Assembly: GCA_050185825.1 (NCBI GenBank)
Contig: JBFWZA010000012.1
Location: forward strand, 124,001-188,000
Length of the DNA: 64,000 nucleotides
DNA from: SZUA-309 sp050185825
GTDB taxonomy: Bacteria > Pseudomonadota > Gammaproteobacteria > Pseudomonadales > Azotimanducaceae
Reading direction: 5' to 3'
This document shows positions 26,316 through 35,302 of this stretch, piece after piece. The notes beneath the pieces were generated by a model. That model ran no database searches. It was not told the origin of the DNA and saw nothing but the letters and a program-made list of their open reading frames with translations. The position numbers and the translations under genes were made by a program. How positions within the stretch are numbered: position 1 is the first letter of the stretch; each line of letters opens with the position of its first letter.

Positions 26316-27641
26316 TTGATCCTCCGCTCGAACCTGTCCTGGCAGGTCGTCTTCCAGGGGAGCGTGCTGCTGGCCGGATGGCTGGCGGCCGTGCCCTGCG
26401 TCGGACAGCCGACATCCGCAGCAGCTACCGAAGAACCGCCGTCGGCGCTGGCCGCTGCGCACCTCAACGATGTGCTCGATGCCGCCGAGTCAGACGGCGA
26501 CGAGCCGCGACGGCAGCTCATCGGCTGGAACGCCTACCGGAGTCCCTGGATCACCGCCCGCCTGGGCGGCGGCTTCCTCATCGACTATGCCAACTACCGT
26601 CAGGACGACGACAGCCAGCAGCAGATGGACCTCTCCGAGGACACGGGCGTGCGGGATGCGCGCTTCATCCTCAAGGGGCGCTTCCCGAAGCTGCCGCGGG
26701 TCAGCTACACGCTCGGCTACATGTACAACGCAGCCAGCGAGACCTGGCACTTCCGACAGACGGGCCTGATGCTCGACGTCCCGGAGCTCCATGGCCAGCT
26801 CTTCGTCGGCCGCACCAAGGAGGGCCTGTCCACCAACAAGCTCATGGTGGGTTACCAGGGCTGGACCAACGAGCGGGCGACGATCAACGACGCCCTGAAC
26901 CCGATCCTGGCGGATGGCATCAAGTGGATGGGGCGCACCCCGGGCGGGCAGTGGGTCTACAGCCTCGGCGTCTTCGAGGATTCTCTCTCCGACAAGGAGT
27001 CGTTCAACAAGTACGACCGTCAGTTCGTGGGTCGTCTGATCTGGCTGCCGTTTCTGCAGTCGGAGCCGGAACGGCTGCTGCACCTCGGCGTCGGCTACCG
27101 GTACGGCGAGTCGAACGACGGCGCCTTTCACTTCCGCTCCAAGCCGGAGTCGTTCCTGGCCCAGAGCTACGCCATCGACACCGGCGAGTTCGACGCCGAC
27201 CATTCGGAAACCGTGGCCGTGGAAGCCTACTACCGGCCCGGGCCACTCATGTTCGGCAGCGAGTACTTCTTCAGCCGGGTGCAGGCGCCGGAAGCGGGCG
27301 ATCCGTACCTGCACGGCGGCGAGATCTTTGCCGCCTGGACGGTCACCGGGGAGGTCCGGCCATACAACACCCGCGGCGGCTTCTTCGAGCGGATCTCACC
27401 GGCGCGGACGGTGTTCAACGGCGGCCCCGGCGCCTGGGAGCTGATCGCACGCTTTTCCTACTCGGATCTGGACTCCGGACCCATCCGCGGTGGCAAGTTC
27501 TGGCGGATCACGCCCATGGTGAACTGGCACATGTCCGACAACCTGCGCCTCGAGGTCGTCTACGGCTACGGCATGCTGGACCGGTTCGGTCTGGAAGGCG
27601 GCACCCACTTCCTGCAGAGCCGGATTCAGTTCCAGCTCTGA
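26316..27641 (+). CDS. OprO/OprP-like porin
   Basis: 441-residue outer-membrane barrel of the phosphate-selective porin O/P type (PF07396). The signal peptide (VVFQGSVLLAGWLAAVPCVGQ) is followed by an acidic linker and then barrel strands from WITARLGGGFLIDYANY, with GVRDARFILKGRFPKLPRVSYTLGY and ending LQSRIQFQL. The start is TTG at 26316; no ATG or GTG in frame gives a signal peptide. It is the third porin of this cluster and lies 54 bases after ansB. Anion selectivity would suit acidic amino acids or fumarate, but this is inference. It converges on the carboxylesterase gene, seven bases away. Confidence 0.82.
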   Translation: MILRSNLSWQVVFQGSVLLAGWLAAVPCVGQPTSAAATEEPPSALAAAHLNDVLDAAESDGDEPRRQLIGWNAYRSPWITARLGGGFLIDYANYRQDDDSQQQMDLSEDTGVRDARFILKGRFPKLPRVSYTLGYMYNAASETWHFRQTGLMLDVPELHGQLFVGRTKEGLSTNKLMVGYQGWTNERATINDALNPILADGIKWMGRTPGGQWVYSLGVFEDSLSDKESFNKYDRQFVGRLIWLPFLQSEPERLLHLGVGYRYGESNDGAFHFRSKPESFLAQSYAIDTGEFDADHSETVAVEAYYRPGPLMFGSEYFFSRVQAPEAGDPYLHGGEIFAAWTVTGEVRPYNTRGGFFERISPARTVFNGGPGAWELIARFSYSDLDSGPIRGGKFWRITPMVNWHMSDNLRLEVVYGYGMLDRFGLEGGTHFLQSRIQFQL

Positions 27642-27648
27642 CGCGTGC

Positions 27649-29286
27649 TCATCGCGTGAGGAATACGGCGCGCTGCGCCCCGTGCGGGTCCGCTGCCACC
27701 GCCGGTCGCAGCCCGAAGAGCAGCACGCTGCGCGTCGTCGCGTCGTAGGCCGGCCATTCCGGCAGGCCCGGGTGGTTGGGATTACCGGTGCGCGCGAAGG
27801 CGAGCCAGGCCTCGGACATCTGATCGGCGATCTGCTGCGCCGCGCTGTCCGTGCCCGACATGGAGGCCGAACGGGCCACGTTGTCGAACACCATGCCGAT
27901 ATCCAGCGCGTGGGGGGCGCGCCACTTGCCGCCGTCCACGGGCGTGTCCCAGTCGAGCAGATAGAAGTAGGTGGGCGCGCCGCCGAGCGCCGCCTTCCGG
28001 TCTGCCTGGGTGTGGCTGCCGTTGAGGAAGCCGGCATCCGTGGTGGCCGTGAACAGCACGTCCGTGGGGCCGTACTCCGGATGGAGCTTGCGGTAGGTGG
28101 CGATCACGGTCTCCACGTCCACGTCCGGGCGGTTCAGCGAGCGCTCGAGCGTCGAAGGCAGCTGCTCCCAGGTGAGGCCGAAGGCGACGGGATTGGCGGC
28201 ACCGAGAAACAGCGAGGTCTCCGTGCGGGTGGTGCCGATCAGCATGGGAATCCCGGCGGCACGCGCGTCGGCGAACGGCTGGGCGTCGAGATGGGTGCCA
28301 TCCAGCACCGGCCGGTTGCCCACCGACACGCCGGTGGCGTTCAGGGTTTCGAAGGCATTCAGCAGCGCGGCGGCCGGCATGGTCTTCAGCTTGCCGGCGG
28401 TCTCGGGCTTGAGGCCCAGGGAGCGGGCGAGCGCGGCACCCGCGGCAGATGCTCTGGCCTTGTCCTCGAATTCCAGCAGCGGACCGCTCTGCACCGCGGC
28501 GCGGTGGAAGAGCCCCTGGGCGGCCTTCATGGCCATGAGCGTGGTCACCTTCCAGCCGCCGCCGGACTCGCCGAAGATCGTCACGTTGCCCGGGTCGCCG
28601 CCGAAGGCCTCGGCATTGCCCTGCACCCACTCGAGAGCCAGCAGCAGATCCAGGATTCCGGCGTTGCCGGAGTCGGCGAAGCCCGGCGCGAAGTCGGCCA
28701 GGTACGTGTAGCCGAACACGTTCAGCCGGTGATTGAGGGTGACCACCACCACGTCGCCACGGCGGACGAGCCGCGTGCCGTCGTAGGCGTTGCTGCTGCC
28801 CGAGCCTCGGGTGAGCCCCCCACCGTGCAGCCAGACCATTACCGGACGCTTGCCGCCGTCGGCCAGCGCCGGTGTCCAGACGTTGAGAAACAGACAGTCC
28901 TCGCTGGTGGGCGGCACCGGGTCCGGTGTCCAGGATTCGAACAGCCCGCCAGCGGTATCCGGCGGGTAGGGCGTCTGAATGCAGGAAGCGCCGAATGCGG
29001 TGGCGTCTGCCGTCTCGGTCCATGGCTGGGGCGCTTCCGGTGCGGTGAATCGGGTGCTTGCGGTGTCGGCTCCGTAGCGGATGCCCTTGAAGACGAGCAC
29101 GCCGTCAGTTGCGGCGCCCTGCACCGGTCCGGCCAGGGTGGTTGCGATCGGCGCTCCGGCAGGCCGGGCGGGCGACATCGTCTGCTCGCCAGTCCCTTCG
29201 CCCGGCACCTGCGCCGCTTCCTGACCGCAGGCAGCCGCCAGGAGCAGCAGGCCGCCAAGGCATCCCAGGCGAATCACGGGTGGCAT
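27649..29286 (-). CDS. Carboxylesterase type B, lipoprotein
   Basis: 545-residue alpha/beta hydrolase of the carboxylesterase B family. The signal peptide carries a lipobox (GGLLLLAAACG), so it is probably anchored in the envelope. Conserved features are GPVQGAATDGVLVFKGIRYG, EDCLFLNVWTP, the oxyanion HGGG (VWLHGGGLTRGSGS) and the nucleophile elbow FGESGGGWKV, where Gly replaces the more usual Ala after Ser. The 29286 start begins the signal peptide and has GGAGAGAG upstream. It would hydrolyse carboxylic esters; substrate unknown. Confidence 0.9.
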   Translation of the reverse strand: MPPVIRLGCLGGLLLLAAACGQEAAQVPGEGTGEQTMSPARPAGAPIATTLAGPVQGAATDGVLVFKGIRYGADTASTRFTAPEAPQPWTETADATAFGASCIQTPYPPDTAGGLFESWTPDPVPPTSEDCLFLNVWTPALADGGKRPVMVWLHGGGLTRGSGSSNAYDGTRLVRRGDVVVVTLNHRLNVFGYTYLADFAPGFADSGNAGILDLLLALEWVQGNAEAFGGDPGNVTIFGESGGGWKVTTLMAMKAAQGLFHRAAVQSGPLLEFEDKARASAAGAALARSLGLKPETAGKLKTMPAAALLNAFETLNATGVSVGNRPVLDGTHLDAQPFADARAAGIPMLIGTTRTETSLFLGAANPVAFGLTWEQLPSTLERSLNRPDVDVETVIATYRKLHPEYGPTDVLFTATTDAGFLNGSHTQADRKAALGGAPTYFYLLDWDTPVDGGKWRAPHALDIGMVFDNVARSASMSGTDSAAQQIADQMSEAWLAFARTGNPNHPGLPEWPAYDATTRSVLLFGLRPAVAADPHGAQRAVFLTR

Positions 29287-29356
29287 GGTCTCTCTCCGCT
29301 GACGTTGCCCGGCAGTATACGCGTGATGGCGTGGAGACAGACGCTCTGCCCGGCAG

Positions 29357-30496
29357 TCAGAGCCGGAACAGCGCCCGGGCGTTCTCGCCGAGCACCCCGT
29401 TGCGGCGGCGTTCGGACATGGGCGCAAGCGCAACATGGAGTTCCTGCATGGCCGTCAGGTGGGAATCCACGTGCGGATAGTCGGAACCCCAGAGGAATCT
29501 GTCCTCCCCCACCAGGTCACACTGGGCATCGATGCTGCCCTCGCTCGGGTCCATCACAAACCAGAAGTTCTCACGGATGTATTCGCTGGGCGGCCGGGAA
29601 AGGCAGCTCGTTGCCTTGAACCTCGCGTATTTTTCGTCCAGTCGGTCCATGAGGTAGCGCACGTATCCGGCGCCGGACTCGACAATGGCGACTTTCAACC
29701 GTGGGTGGCGCTCGAACATGCCATCGCACACGAGCGCGGCCACTGCCGGTATCAGCTGCATCGTCCCGCCCAGACCGAAGGAAAAGACGGTATCCGGCCG
29801 CTCGCGGGTGACATCCCACCACTGGGTGTTCGAAAGGTTCACCACCCTGTTGAAGCGCACGATCAGGTGTACGCAGATGGGCAGGTCGGCGTCGATCAGC
29901 AGCTGCCATAGCGGGTCGAAATCGGGATGGGAGGGGCGCCTGCCGCACACGGGCTCCGGCGCCAGGAACATCCCCTTGAAGCCAAGCGCCAGGCAGCGCT
30001 TCAGCTCCCGGCAGGCGAGATCCACGTCGTACAGGGGAATGTGGGCGATCGGCAGAATACGATCCAGTGCCGGTCTGGCGAAATCCCATTGCCAGTTGTT
30101 GTAAGCGCGTGCGTACGCCATCGCCAGCTCGGGATCATCTTCCTTGTCCCACAGAATGCCGATCGTCGGGAACACGACACCCATATCCACGCCCCATTCG
30201 TCGAGCAGCTGCACGCGCGCATCGGTGTCGTACGACGCCTTGGGACACCCATACAGGTAGGACAGTGCCGGGTCGCTGAACGTCTGAACGGCATCGTGCT
30301 CGGCGCCGCCAAGCGCCGCGAGCCGCCCGGACAGCAACGCTTTGCCGTCCACCATGAGGGTTTCGACGCCATCCGCCCCCCGTTCGATGCAGATGGCACG
30401 GTGCCGGTATCTGGCCTCCAGGTAGTTCTGCCACAGGTCCGGCGGTTCCATCACGTGGGAATCCATATCCACGACCAATGGCTTTGCCTGAGACAT
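29357..30496 (-). CDS. Amidohydrolase family protein (ACMSD-like, PF04909)
   Basis: 379-residue TIM-barrel metal-dependent hydrolase or decarboxylase. Metal ligands are suggested by the N-terminal VDMDSHVMEPPDLW, the His in PICVHLIVRF and the Asp in FLWGSDYPHVDSH near residue 340. This arrangement is common among uncharacterised amidohydrolase-2 proteins in aromatic or steroid degradation settings. The ATG follows GGGGGAGGCGC. It lies upstream of the esterase in the same direction, 70 bases apart. Substrate unknown. Confidence 0.88.
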   Translation of the reverse strand: MSQAKPLVVDMDSHVMEPPDLWQNYLEARYRHRAICIERGADGVETLMVDGKALLSGRLAALGGAEHDAVQTFSDPALSYLYGCPKASYDTDARVQLLDEWGVDMGVVFPTIGILWDKEDDPELAMAYARAYNNWQWDFARPALDRILPIAHIPLYDVDLACRELKRCLALGFKGMFLAPEPVCGRRPSHPDFDPLWQLLIDADLPICVHLIVRFNRVVNLSNTQWWDVTRERPDTVFSFGLGGTMQLIPAVAALVCDGMFERHPRLKVAIVESGAGYVRYLMDRLDEKYARFKATSCLSRPPSEYIRENFWFVMDPSEGSIDAQCDLVGEDRFLWGSDYPHVDSHLTAMQELHVALAPMSERRRNGVLGENARALFRL

Positions 30497-30570
30497 GCGC
30501 CTCCCCCTCAGCCTGCGATGTCGTCATTCTAACCCGGGCCAGGTCGCTCACAAGTGAGACGCCCGGTGGC

Positions 30571-31035
30571 TCAGCCGGCGGAGGAGACCTTCAGCGACGG
30601 CATCTCCCCCGACTTCGCCGCCTCGCGCAGACGCACCAGTTCCTCCCACCCCAGGTAGCTGGTCAGGCCATTCTCGTCGTAGAACAGCACCGGCCCCTCA
30701 CAGACGAACAGGTACTCGGTGTCCTCCAGCGCCTCTGTTGCGCCGTGCAGGACACCGTTTGGCTCATAGTCGTAGTCGCCGGCATTCAGCACCCCATCGC
30801 GAACCTTGAGCTTCCCTCTGAGGATGTAGGTGTGCGCATCCGACAGGTGCTTGTGGGGGGCCGCCACGTACCCCTTGCTCCAGCGGATCAGCGCGACCCA
30901 GCGGCCGGTTTCGGGACCGGCCCAGAGGACCTTCATCCAGGCCCTACCGGGCTCGGTTTCGATCCAGGGCTCGTCCGCACGCACGATGATGTCTGCCAGC
31001 TGATCGTTGATCGGTTGCAGGTTCTGCAGCGTCAT
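30571..31035 (-). CDS. Cupin-domain protein (acetylacetone-cleaving/ChrR-like)
   Basis: 154-residue single-domain cupin. The metal site is visible in YVAAPHKHLSDAHTYILRGKLKVRDG (H-x-H with downstream Glu position occupied by His/Thr) and a second-motif His in YEPNGVLHGATEA. The pattern resembles 2,4'-dihydroxyacetophenone dioxygenase or acetylacetone-cleaving enzymes. The ATG at 31035 follows GAGGGAGCGAGAC; the longer frame upstream overlaps the divergent GFA gene. A small dioxygenase role is plausible but unproven. Confidence 0.75.
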   Translation of the reverse strand: MTLQNLQPINDQLADIIVRADEPWIETEPGRAWMKVLWAGPETGRWVALIRWSKGYVAAPHKHLSDAHTYILRGKLKVRDGVLNAGDYDYEPNGVLHGATEALEDTEYLFVCEGPVLFYDENGLTSYLGWEELVRLREAAKSGEMPSLKVSSAG

Positions 31036-31153
31036 GTCTCGCTCCCTCACGATGTGACCACGGGAGTATAGCGTCGGCGGGCGGGCGTCGCGGTCGTGGC
31101 GCTCACCGCTCGGCTGGTGTGAAATTGACGTCTGTCCCGGAAGGTATCCGTTC

Positions 31154-31639
31154 ATGAGCCAGCTGTCCGAGTCTCTGGAAGGAGGCTGCACCTGCGGGGC
31201 CGTGCGCTATCGGCTCACGGTCGCACCCCTGTTCGTGCACTGCTGCCACTGCCGCTGGTGCCAGCGGGAAACCGGCAGCGCCTTCGCGCTCAACGCCATG
31301 GTGGAGGCCGAAGGGGTGAGCCTGTTGGCTGGACATCCGGAGAAGGTGCTGACCCCGTCCGCGAGCGGCAAGGGGCAGGTGATCGTGCGCTGCCCGATCT
31401 GCCGGGTCGCGGTCTGGAGTCACTACGGCGCGGCCGGGGAGAAGGTCAAGTTCCTGCGGGTGGGCACGCTGGACGATCCCGACCGGTACCCGCCGGACAT
31501 CCACATCTTCACCGCCTCGAAGCAGCCCTGGGTCAATCTCGAGGGCGGTGCGCCGGCGGTGGCTGAGTACTACCAGCGCAGCCGCTACTGGCCGGCGGAC
31601 AGCGTCGCCCGCTACGAGAAGCTGCTCGGCCGCGCCTGA
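31154..31639 (+). CDS. GFA family zinc protein
   Basis: 161-residue protein of the glutathione-dependent formaldehyde-activating (GFA/CENP-V) family. Zinc ligands are seen in GGCTCGAVRYRL, FVHCCHCRWCQRETGSAFALNA and IVRCPICRVAVWSHYG. Family members act as S-hydroxymethylglutathione synthases or simply as small thiol/zinc proteins, so the reaction is uncertain. It is divergent from the cupin gene and 67 bases upstream of the PyrD-PyrK fusion. Confidence 0.85.
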   Translation: MSQLSESLEGGCTCGAVRYRLTVAPLFVHCCHCRWCQRETGSAFALNAMVEAEGVSLLAGHPEKVLTPSASGKGQVIVRCPICRVAVWSHYGAAGEKVKFLRVGTLDDPDRYPPDIHIFTASKQPWVNLEGGAPAVAEYYQRSRYWPADSVARYEKLLGRA

Positions 31640-31706
31640 AGGGTACCGGGCCGGGGGGTGAGCAGGTAGAATCCGCACCCCGACGCCAGCCGCGCACGGG
31701 ATTCCC

Positions 31707-33353
31707 TTGAGCATCGACTTCCTCGGCAAGACCCTCTCCGGACCCTTCACGATCCCGTCGGGCATCGTTGCTACCGCCGTGCCCATCATCGAGTACCTGT
31801 TCGAGCACGTTCCCGAGGTGGGGCTCATGACCACCAAGAGCATCGGCCCGGAGCCGCGAGCGGGATACCGGGAACCGGTGTACAGCCAGTACGCCCCGGG
31901 CTGCTTCGTCAATGCCGTGGGGCTCACCAATCCGGGTGCCGAGCGCTCGGCCGAGCTCTTCTCGACGCTCGTCGTGCCGGCGGACCGGTTCCTGCTCACC
32001 TCGATCTTCGGCGGCAGCATCGACGAATTCGTGGCGGTGGCCCGGCTGCTGGCACCGTACTCCGACGGCCTCGAGCTGAATCTGTCCTGCCCCCACGCCA
32101 AGGGCTACGGTATGGCCATGGGTCAGGACCCGGAGCTGGTCCGAGAGATCACGGCGGCGGTGAAGGCGGCCGTGGACATCCCTGTCATCCCCAAGCTGAC
32201 CCCGAACGCGGACAATATCGGTGAGATCGCCGAAGCTGCCGTGGCTGGCGGCGCGGACGCGCTCTGTGCCATCAACACCGTCGGGCCGGGTTACTACACG
32301 GCACACGGCGCCGCCGTGCTCTCCAACGGGCTCGGCGGCATGTCCGGCAAGGGCATCCTGCCCATCGGCCTGAAGTGCGTGCGGGAAATCGCCGCGCGCA
32401 CCCGCGTGCCCATCATCGGCTGCGGCGGGGTGAGCTCGGCTGCGGACGTGCATGCCTATCGGGATGCGGGTGCCAGCATCGTCGGCGTCGGCTCCGCGCT
32501 CACCGGATTGACCACACCGGAGATCGGCAGCTACTTCCGCACGCTGGCCGCCGAGGTCGCGGACGAAGGAGGGGGCGACGCGCCCGGTCCGGAAGCCCGC
32601 GCGGAGAAGCTGATCCGCTACGACCTCGACATGAGCTTTCGCCCGGTGACGCTGGTGGAGAACGTGCGGGTCTGCCACGACATCGCCATCCTCCGCTTCG
32701 ACCGGCCCGTGGAGATCGAGGCCGGGGAGTTCATCTTTCTGTGGATTCCGGGGCTCGGCGAGAAGCCGTTCTCGGCGCTCACGGACGATCCGTTCTCCCT
32801 GGTGGTGATCAACGTCGGCCAGTTCACGGCGGCGCTCATGGACCTCGCGCCTGGCACGCGCGCCTATGTGCGCGGACCGCACGGCGAGCCCGCCCGGCCG
32901 CCCGCAGGGGGCGAGGTCATCGCGGTGGCCGGCGGCACGGGGCTTGCGGCCGTCTATCAGCTGGCCCGGGATCACGGCAACACGCGGCTGTTTCTCGGCG
33001 CCCGCAGCCGTGAACGGCTGTACTTTCTCGAGGAAGCCGCTGCGGCGGCGAAATCGCTGCACGTGGCCACCGACGACGGCAGCGAGGGGTTTCATGGGCT
33101 CGTCACCGAGCTGCTGGACGGCTATCTCGCCGAGCGCACCCCGGAAGAGCTGGCGCGGCTGGTGTTCTACAACTGCGGGCCGGCACCCATGGTGCATGCC
33201 GCCGTCGCGGTGCAGAGGCGGTACTGCGCCGCCGAGCGGATCTTCAGCGCCATCGACTACCTGACGAAGTGCGGGGTGGGGGTGTGCGGTGCGTGCGCGG
33301 CGCCGGACGGTCGACGGCTGTGCGTGGACGGGCCGTTCCTGGACGCCGGCTGA
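31707..33353 (+). CDS. Fused class 1B-type dihydroorotate dehydrogenase PyrD-PyrK
   Basis: 548-residue fusion. Residues 1 to about 300 are the FMN-binding dihydroorotate dehydrogenase barrel: GLTNPGAERSAELF, the catalytic-Cys loop LELNLSCPHAKGYG, VIPKLTPNADNI, INTVGPG, GGMSGKGILPIGLK and IIGCGGVSSAADV. Residues about 310-548 match the PyrK electron-transfer subunit: RPVTLVENVRVCHDIAILRF, EKPFSALTDDPFSLVVINVG, AVAGGTGLAAVYQLA, and C-terminal [2Fe-2S] cysteines in TKCGVGVCGACAAPDGRRLC. In most organisms these are two genes. The start is TTG. No other pyrimidine gene is nearby, so a related dehydrogenase function is possible. Confidence 0.85.
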   Translation: MSIDFLGKTLSGPFTIPSGIVATAVPIIEYLFEHVPEVGLMTTKSIGPEPRAGYREPVYSQYAPGCFVNAVGLTNPGAERSAELFSTLVVPADRFLLTSIFGGSIDEFVAVARLLAPYSDGLELNLSCPHAKGYGMAMGQDPELVREITAAVKAAVDIPVIPKLTPNADNIGEIAEAAVAGGADALCAINTVGPGYYTAHGAAVLSNGLGGMSGKGILPIGLKCVREIAARTRVPIIGCGGVSSAADVHAYRDAGASIVGVGSALTGLTTPEIGSYFRTLAAEVADEGGGDAPGPEARAEKLIRYDLDMSFRPVTLVENVRVCHDIAILRFDRPVEIEAGEFIFLWIPGLGEKPFSALTDDPFSLVVINVGQFTAALMDLAPGTRAYVRGPHGEPARPPAGGEVIAVAGGTGLAAVYQLARDHGNTRLFLGARSRERLYFLEEAAAAAKSLHVATDDGSEGFHGLVTELLDGYLAERTPEELARLVFYNCGPAPMVHAAVAVQRRYCAAERIFSAIDYLTKCGVGVCGACAAPDGRRLCVDGPFLDAG

Positions 33354-33381
33354 TCCGCGTTCTGTTCCGCCGGCAGGGGCG

Positions 33382-33630
33382 TCAGAAGACGGTTTCGTCC
33401 TCGGGCAGGTCCGGGGTGACCGGGCCTTCGTTCTCTTCCTTCAGATCGATCAGCATCACGTAGGCGTCGAGCTGCTCGAGGGCTTCGCCCTCGTTCTCGA
33501 ACGGTCCCATGTCGCCTTCCCGTGAGGCGAAGTACCAACCGTCGTCGTGACGGAACACCCGTTCCTCAGTGCGATCCCATTGCCGATCGTGAACGACATC
33601 GGACTGTCGCTTCTGCTGGTGCTCGCTCAT
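33382..33630 (-). CDS. DUF6316-like small protein
   Basis: 82-residue soluble protein. The central pattern VFRHDDGWYFASREGDMGPFENEGEALEQLDAYV fits the small DUF6316 family, in which an aromatic WYF-x-x-REG-x-x-GPF core is conserved. The terminus is acidic. The ATG at 33630 has an AGGTCACA stretch upstream and removes 17 unlikely residues. Function unknown. Confidence 0.7.
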   Translation of the reverse strand: MSEHQQKRQSDVVHDRQWDRTEERVFRHDDGWYFASREGDMGPFENEGEALEQLDAYVMLIDLKEENEGPVTPDLPEDETVF

Positions 33631-33806
33631 TGTGACCTCGCGATTCTGCTGGCCTCGCGGCGTACTCCGATCTCGCAGCACCCCGGCAGCCTGAACGGTC
33701 AGGTTAGCAACGCCTGGATCGGGTTGTGCGAACCGGTTCTCAGTTGTGGTTTCTCCTTACATCCCCGTATCGTTCGACCCATTGCGGGAATGGAGCGGGA
33801 AAGGGC

Positions 33807-35261
33807 GTGACGGACCCTGATCACCGACGGATCGTGGGCGACACCCGGCGTGACGCGCGCAAGGTCTGGCACACACCACAGCCGCGGCCGCTCGGCACCG
33901 CCGGACGCTTCCTGCTGTGCCTGGCGGTGGCAGTGCTGCTGGCGGTGCTGGCCCGCAGCATGGCCGGTCTCGAGGCGGCACCCGCGCGGATGCTGTTCAT
34001 TCTGGTGCTGGCGGCGGAGCTCTGGCTGTTCGAGGTGGTGCCGGCCTATTCCGTGAGCGTGCTCGTCATCGCACTGCAGATCCTGCTGCTGGGCAACCCG
34101 GAGAGCGGCATCTTCGCCGAGTCGCCGGAGGACTGGCAGACCTTCGTGGTGGTGCTGGGCCACCCGCTGATCTGGCTGTTCTTCGGCGGCTTCGTGCTCG
34201 CAGCCGCCATCGGCCGAACGGGCCTCGACCTGTCGCTCACCCGGCGGCTGCTGCAGGTGTTCGGCGTCAGCCCGCCGCGCCTGCTGTTCGGGGTGATGGC
34301 CGGCTCGCTCTTCTTCTCCATGATCATGTCCAACACGGCCACCACGGCCATGATGCTGGCGCTGACCGCCCCCATGGTGGCTTCCCTGTCGGCTGACAGC
34401 CGGTATGCCCGCGCGCTGCTGCTCGGCGTCCCGTTTGCCGCCAACGTCGGCGGGATGGCGACGCTGATCGGCTCGCCCCCGAACGCCATCGCGGCCGGGG
34501 CACTGACCGCCGTGCCCGGCGAGGCCATCGGCTTCCTCACCTGGATGGTCTACGGTCTGCCCCCGGCCGTGATCCTGTTCGGGCTGCTCTGGCTGTATCT
34601 GTACCTTCGCTACCCGCTGGGCGAGAGCGAGCGGCTCGAATTGGCGGCGCCGGTTGGCGCTGCCGAGGCGGCGCCGCCGCGCTGGCAGCGGCAGGTGACG
34701 ATCGGCACACTCGGCGCGACGCTGCTGCTGTGGATGACCGGGGAGTGGACGCGGCTGCCGACCGCGGTGGTCTCCTTCCTGCCGATCACCGTGCTCACCG
34801 CCACCGGCATACTCCGGGATCGAGACGTCCGCCAGCTCCCCTGGGACATCCTGCTGCTGCTTGCGGGCGGGCTGGCGCTGGGGAACGGTGTGCGCGACAC
34901 CGGGCTGGCGGACTGGCTCGTGGCGGGGCTGCCGCTCGAGCAGGCCGGCGAGCTCGGCGTAGTGTTCCTGCTCTGCTACGCCACGCTGATCCTCTCCAAC
35001 CTGATGAGCAACACCGCGGCGGCGAACATTCTCGTGCCCATTGCCGTGGTCATGGCGTCCGGATACGAGTCGTTCGCGGTGGTGCCGCTGGCGCTGTGCG
35101 CCTCCTGCGCCATGTGCCTGCCCATTTCCACGCCGCCGAACGCCCTGGCGTTCTCGAGCGGCCGGCTCGCCGTCTCGGATTTCATGAGCGGCGGGCTGCT
35201 GGTGGGGGCTCTGGCGCCGCCGATCGTCGTCGGCTGGCTGGCACTGCTGGGCGTGCGCTGA
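33807..35261 (+). CDS. SLC13/DASS family anion permease
   Basis: 484-residue inner-membrane carrier with about eleven helices. It carries the two SNT substrate/sodium motifs of the DASS family: MIMSNTATTAMMLALTAPMV near residue 170 and NLMSNTAAANILVPIAVVM near residue 400, plus GSPPNAIA and STPPNALAF loops. This layout matches Na+-coupled dicarboxylate or sulfate carriers (VcINDY-like). The GTG at 33807 follows GGGAAAGG; upstream in-frame sequence lacks a better start. It is followed by a solute-binding protein gene 41 bases later. Confidence 0.88.
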   Translation: MTDPDHRRIVGDTRRDARKVWHTPQPRPLGTAGRFLLCLAVAVLLAVLARSMAGLEAAPARMLFILVLAAELWLFEVVPAYSVSVLVIALQILLLGNPESGIFAESPEDWQTFVVVLGHPLIWLFFGGFVLAAAIGRTGLDLSLTRRLLQVFGVSPPRLLFGVMAGSLFFSMIMSNTATTAMMLALTAPMVASLSADSRYARALLLGVPFAANVGGMATLIGSPPNAIAAGALTAVPGEAIGFLTWMVYGLPPAVILFGLLWLYLYLRYPLGESERLELAAPVGAAEAAPPRWQRQVTIGTLGATLLLWMTGEWTRLPTAVVSFLPITVLTATGILRDRDVRQLPWDILLLLAGGLALGNGVRDTGLADWLVAGLPLEQAGELGVVFLLCYATLILSNLMSNTAAANILVPIAVVMASGYESFAVVPLALCASCAMCLPISTPPNALAFSSGRLAVSDFMSGGLLVGALAPPIVVGWLALLGVR

Positions 35262-35302
35262 GTTCGGCGGTATTCTCGTGGCTCGACGAAGGAGGTAACG
35301 GG

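Noticed and set aside
29306..29357. Direct repeat TGCCCGGCAGT near the esterase start
   Set aside because: Only two short copies, one overlapping the amidohydrolase end; likely chance in GC-rich DNA.
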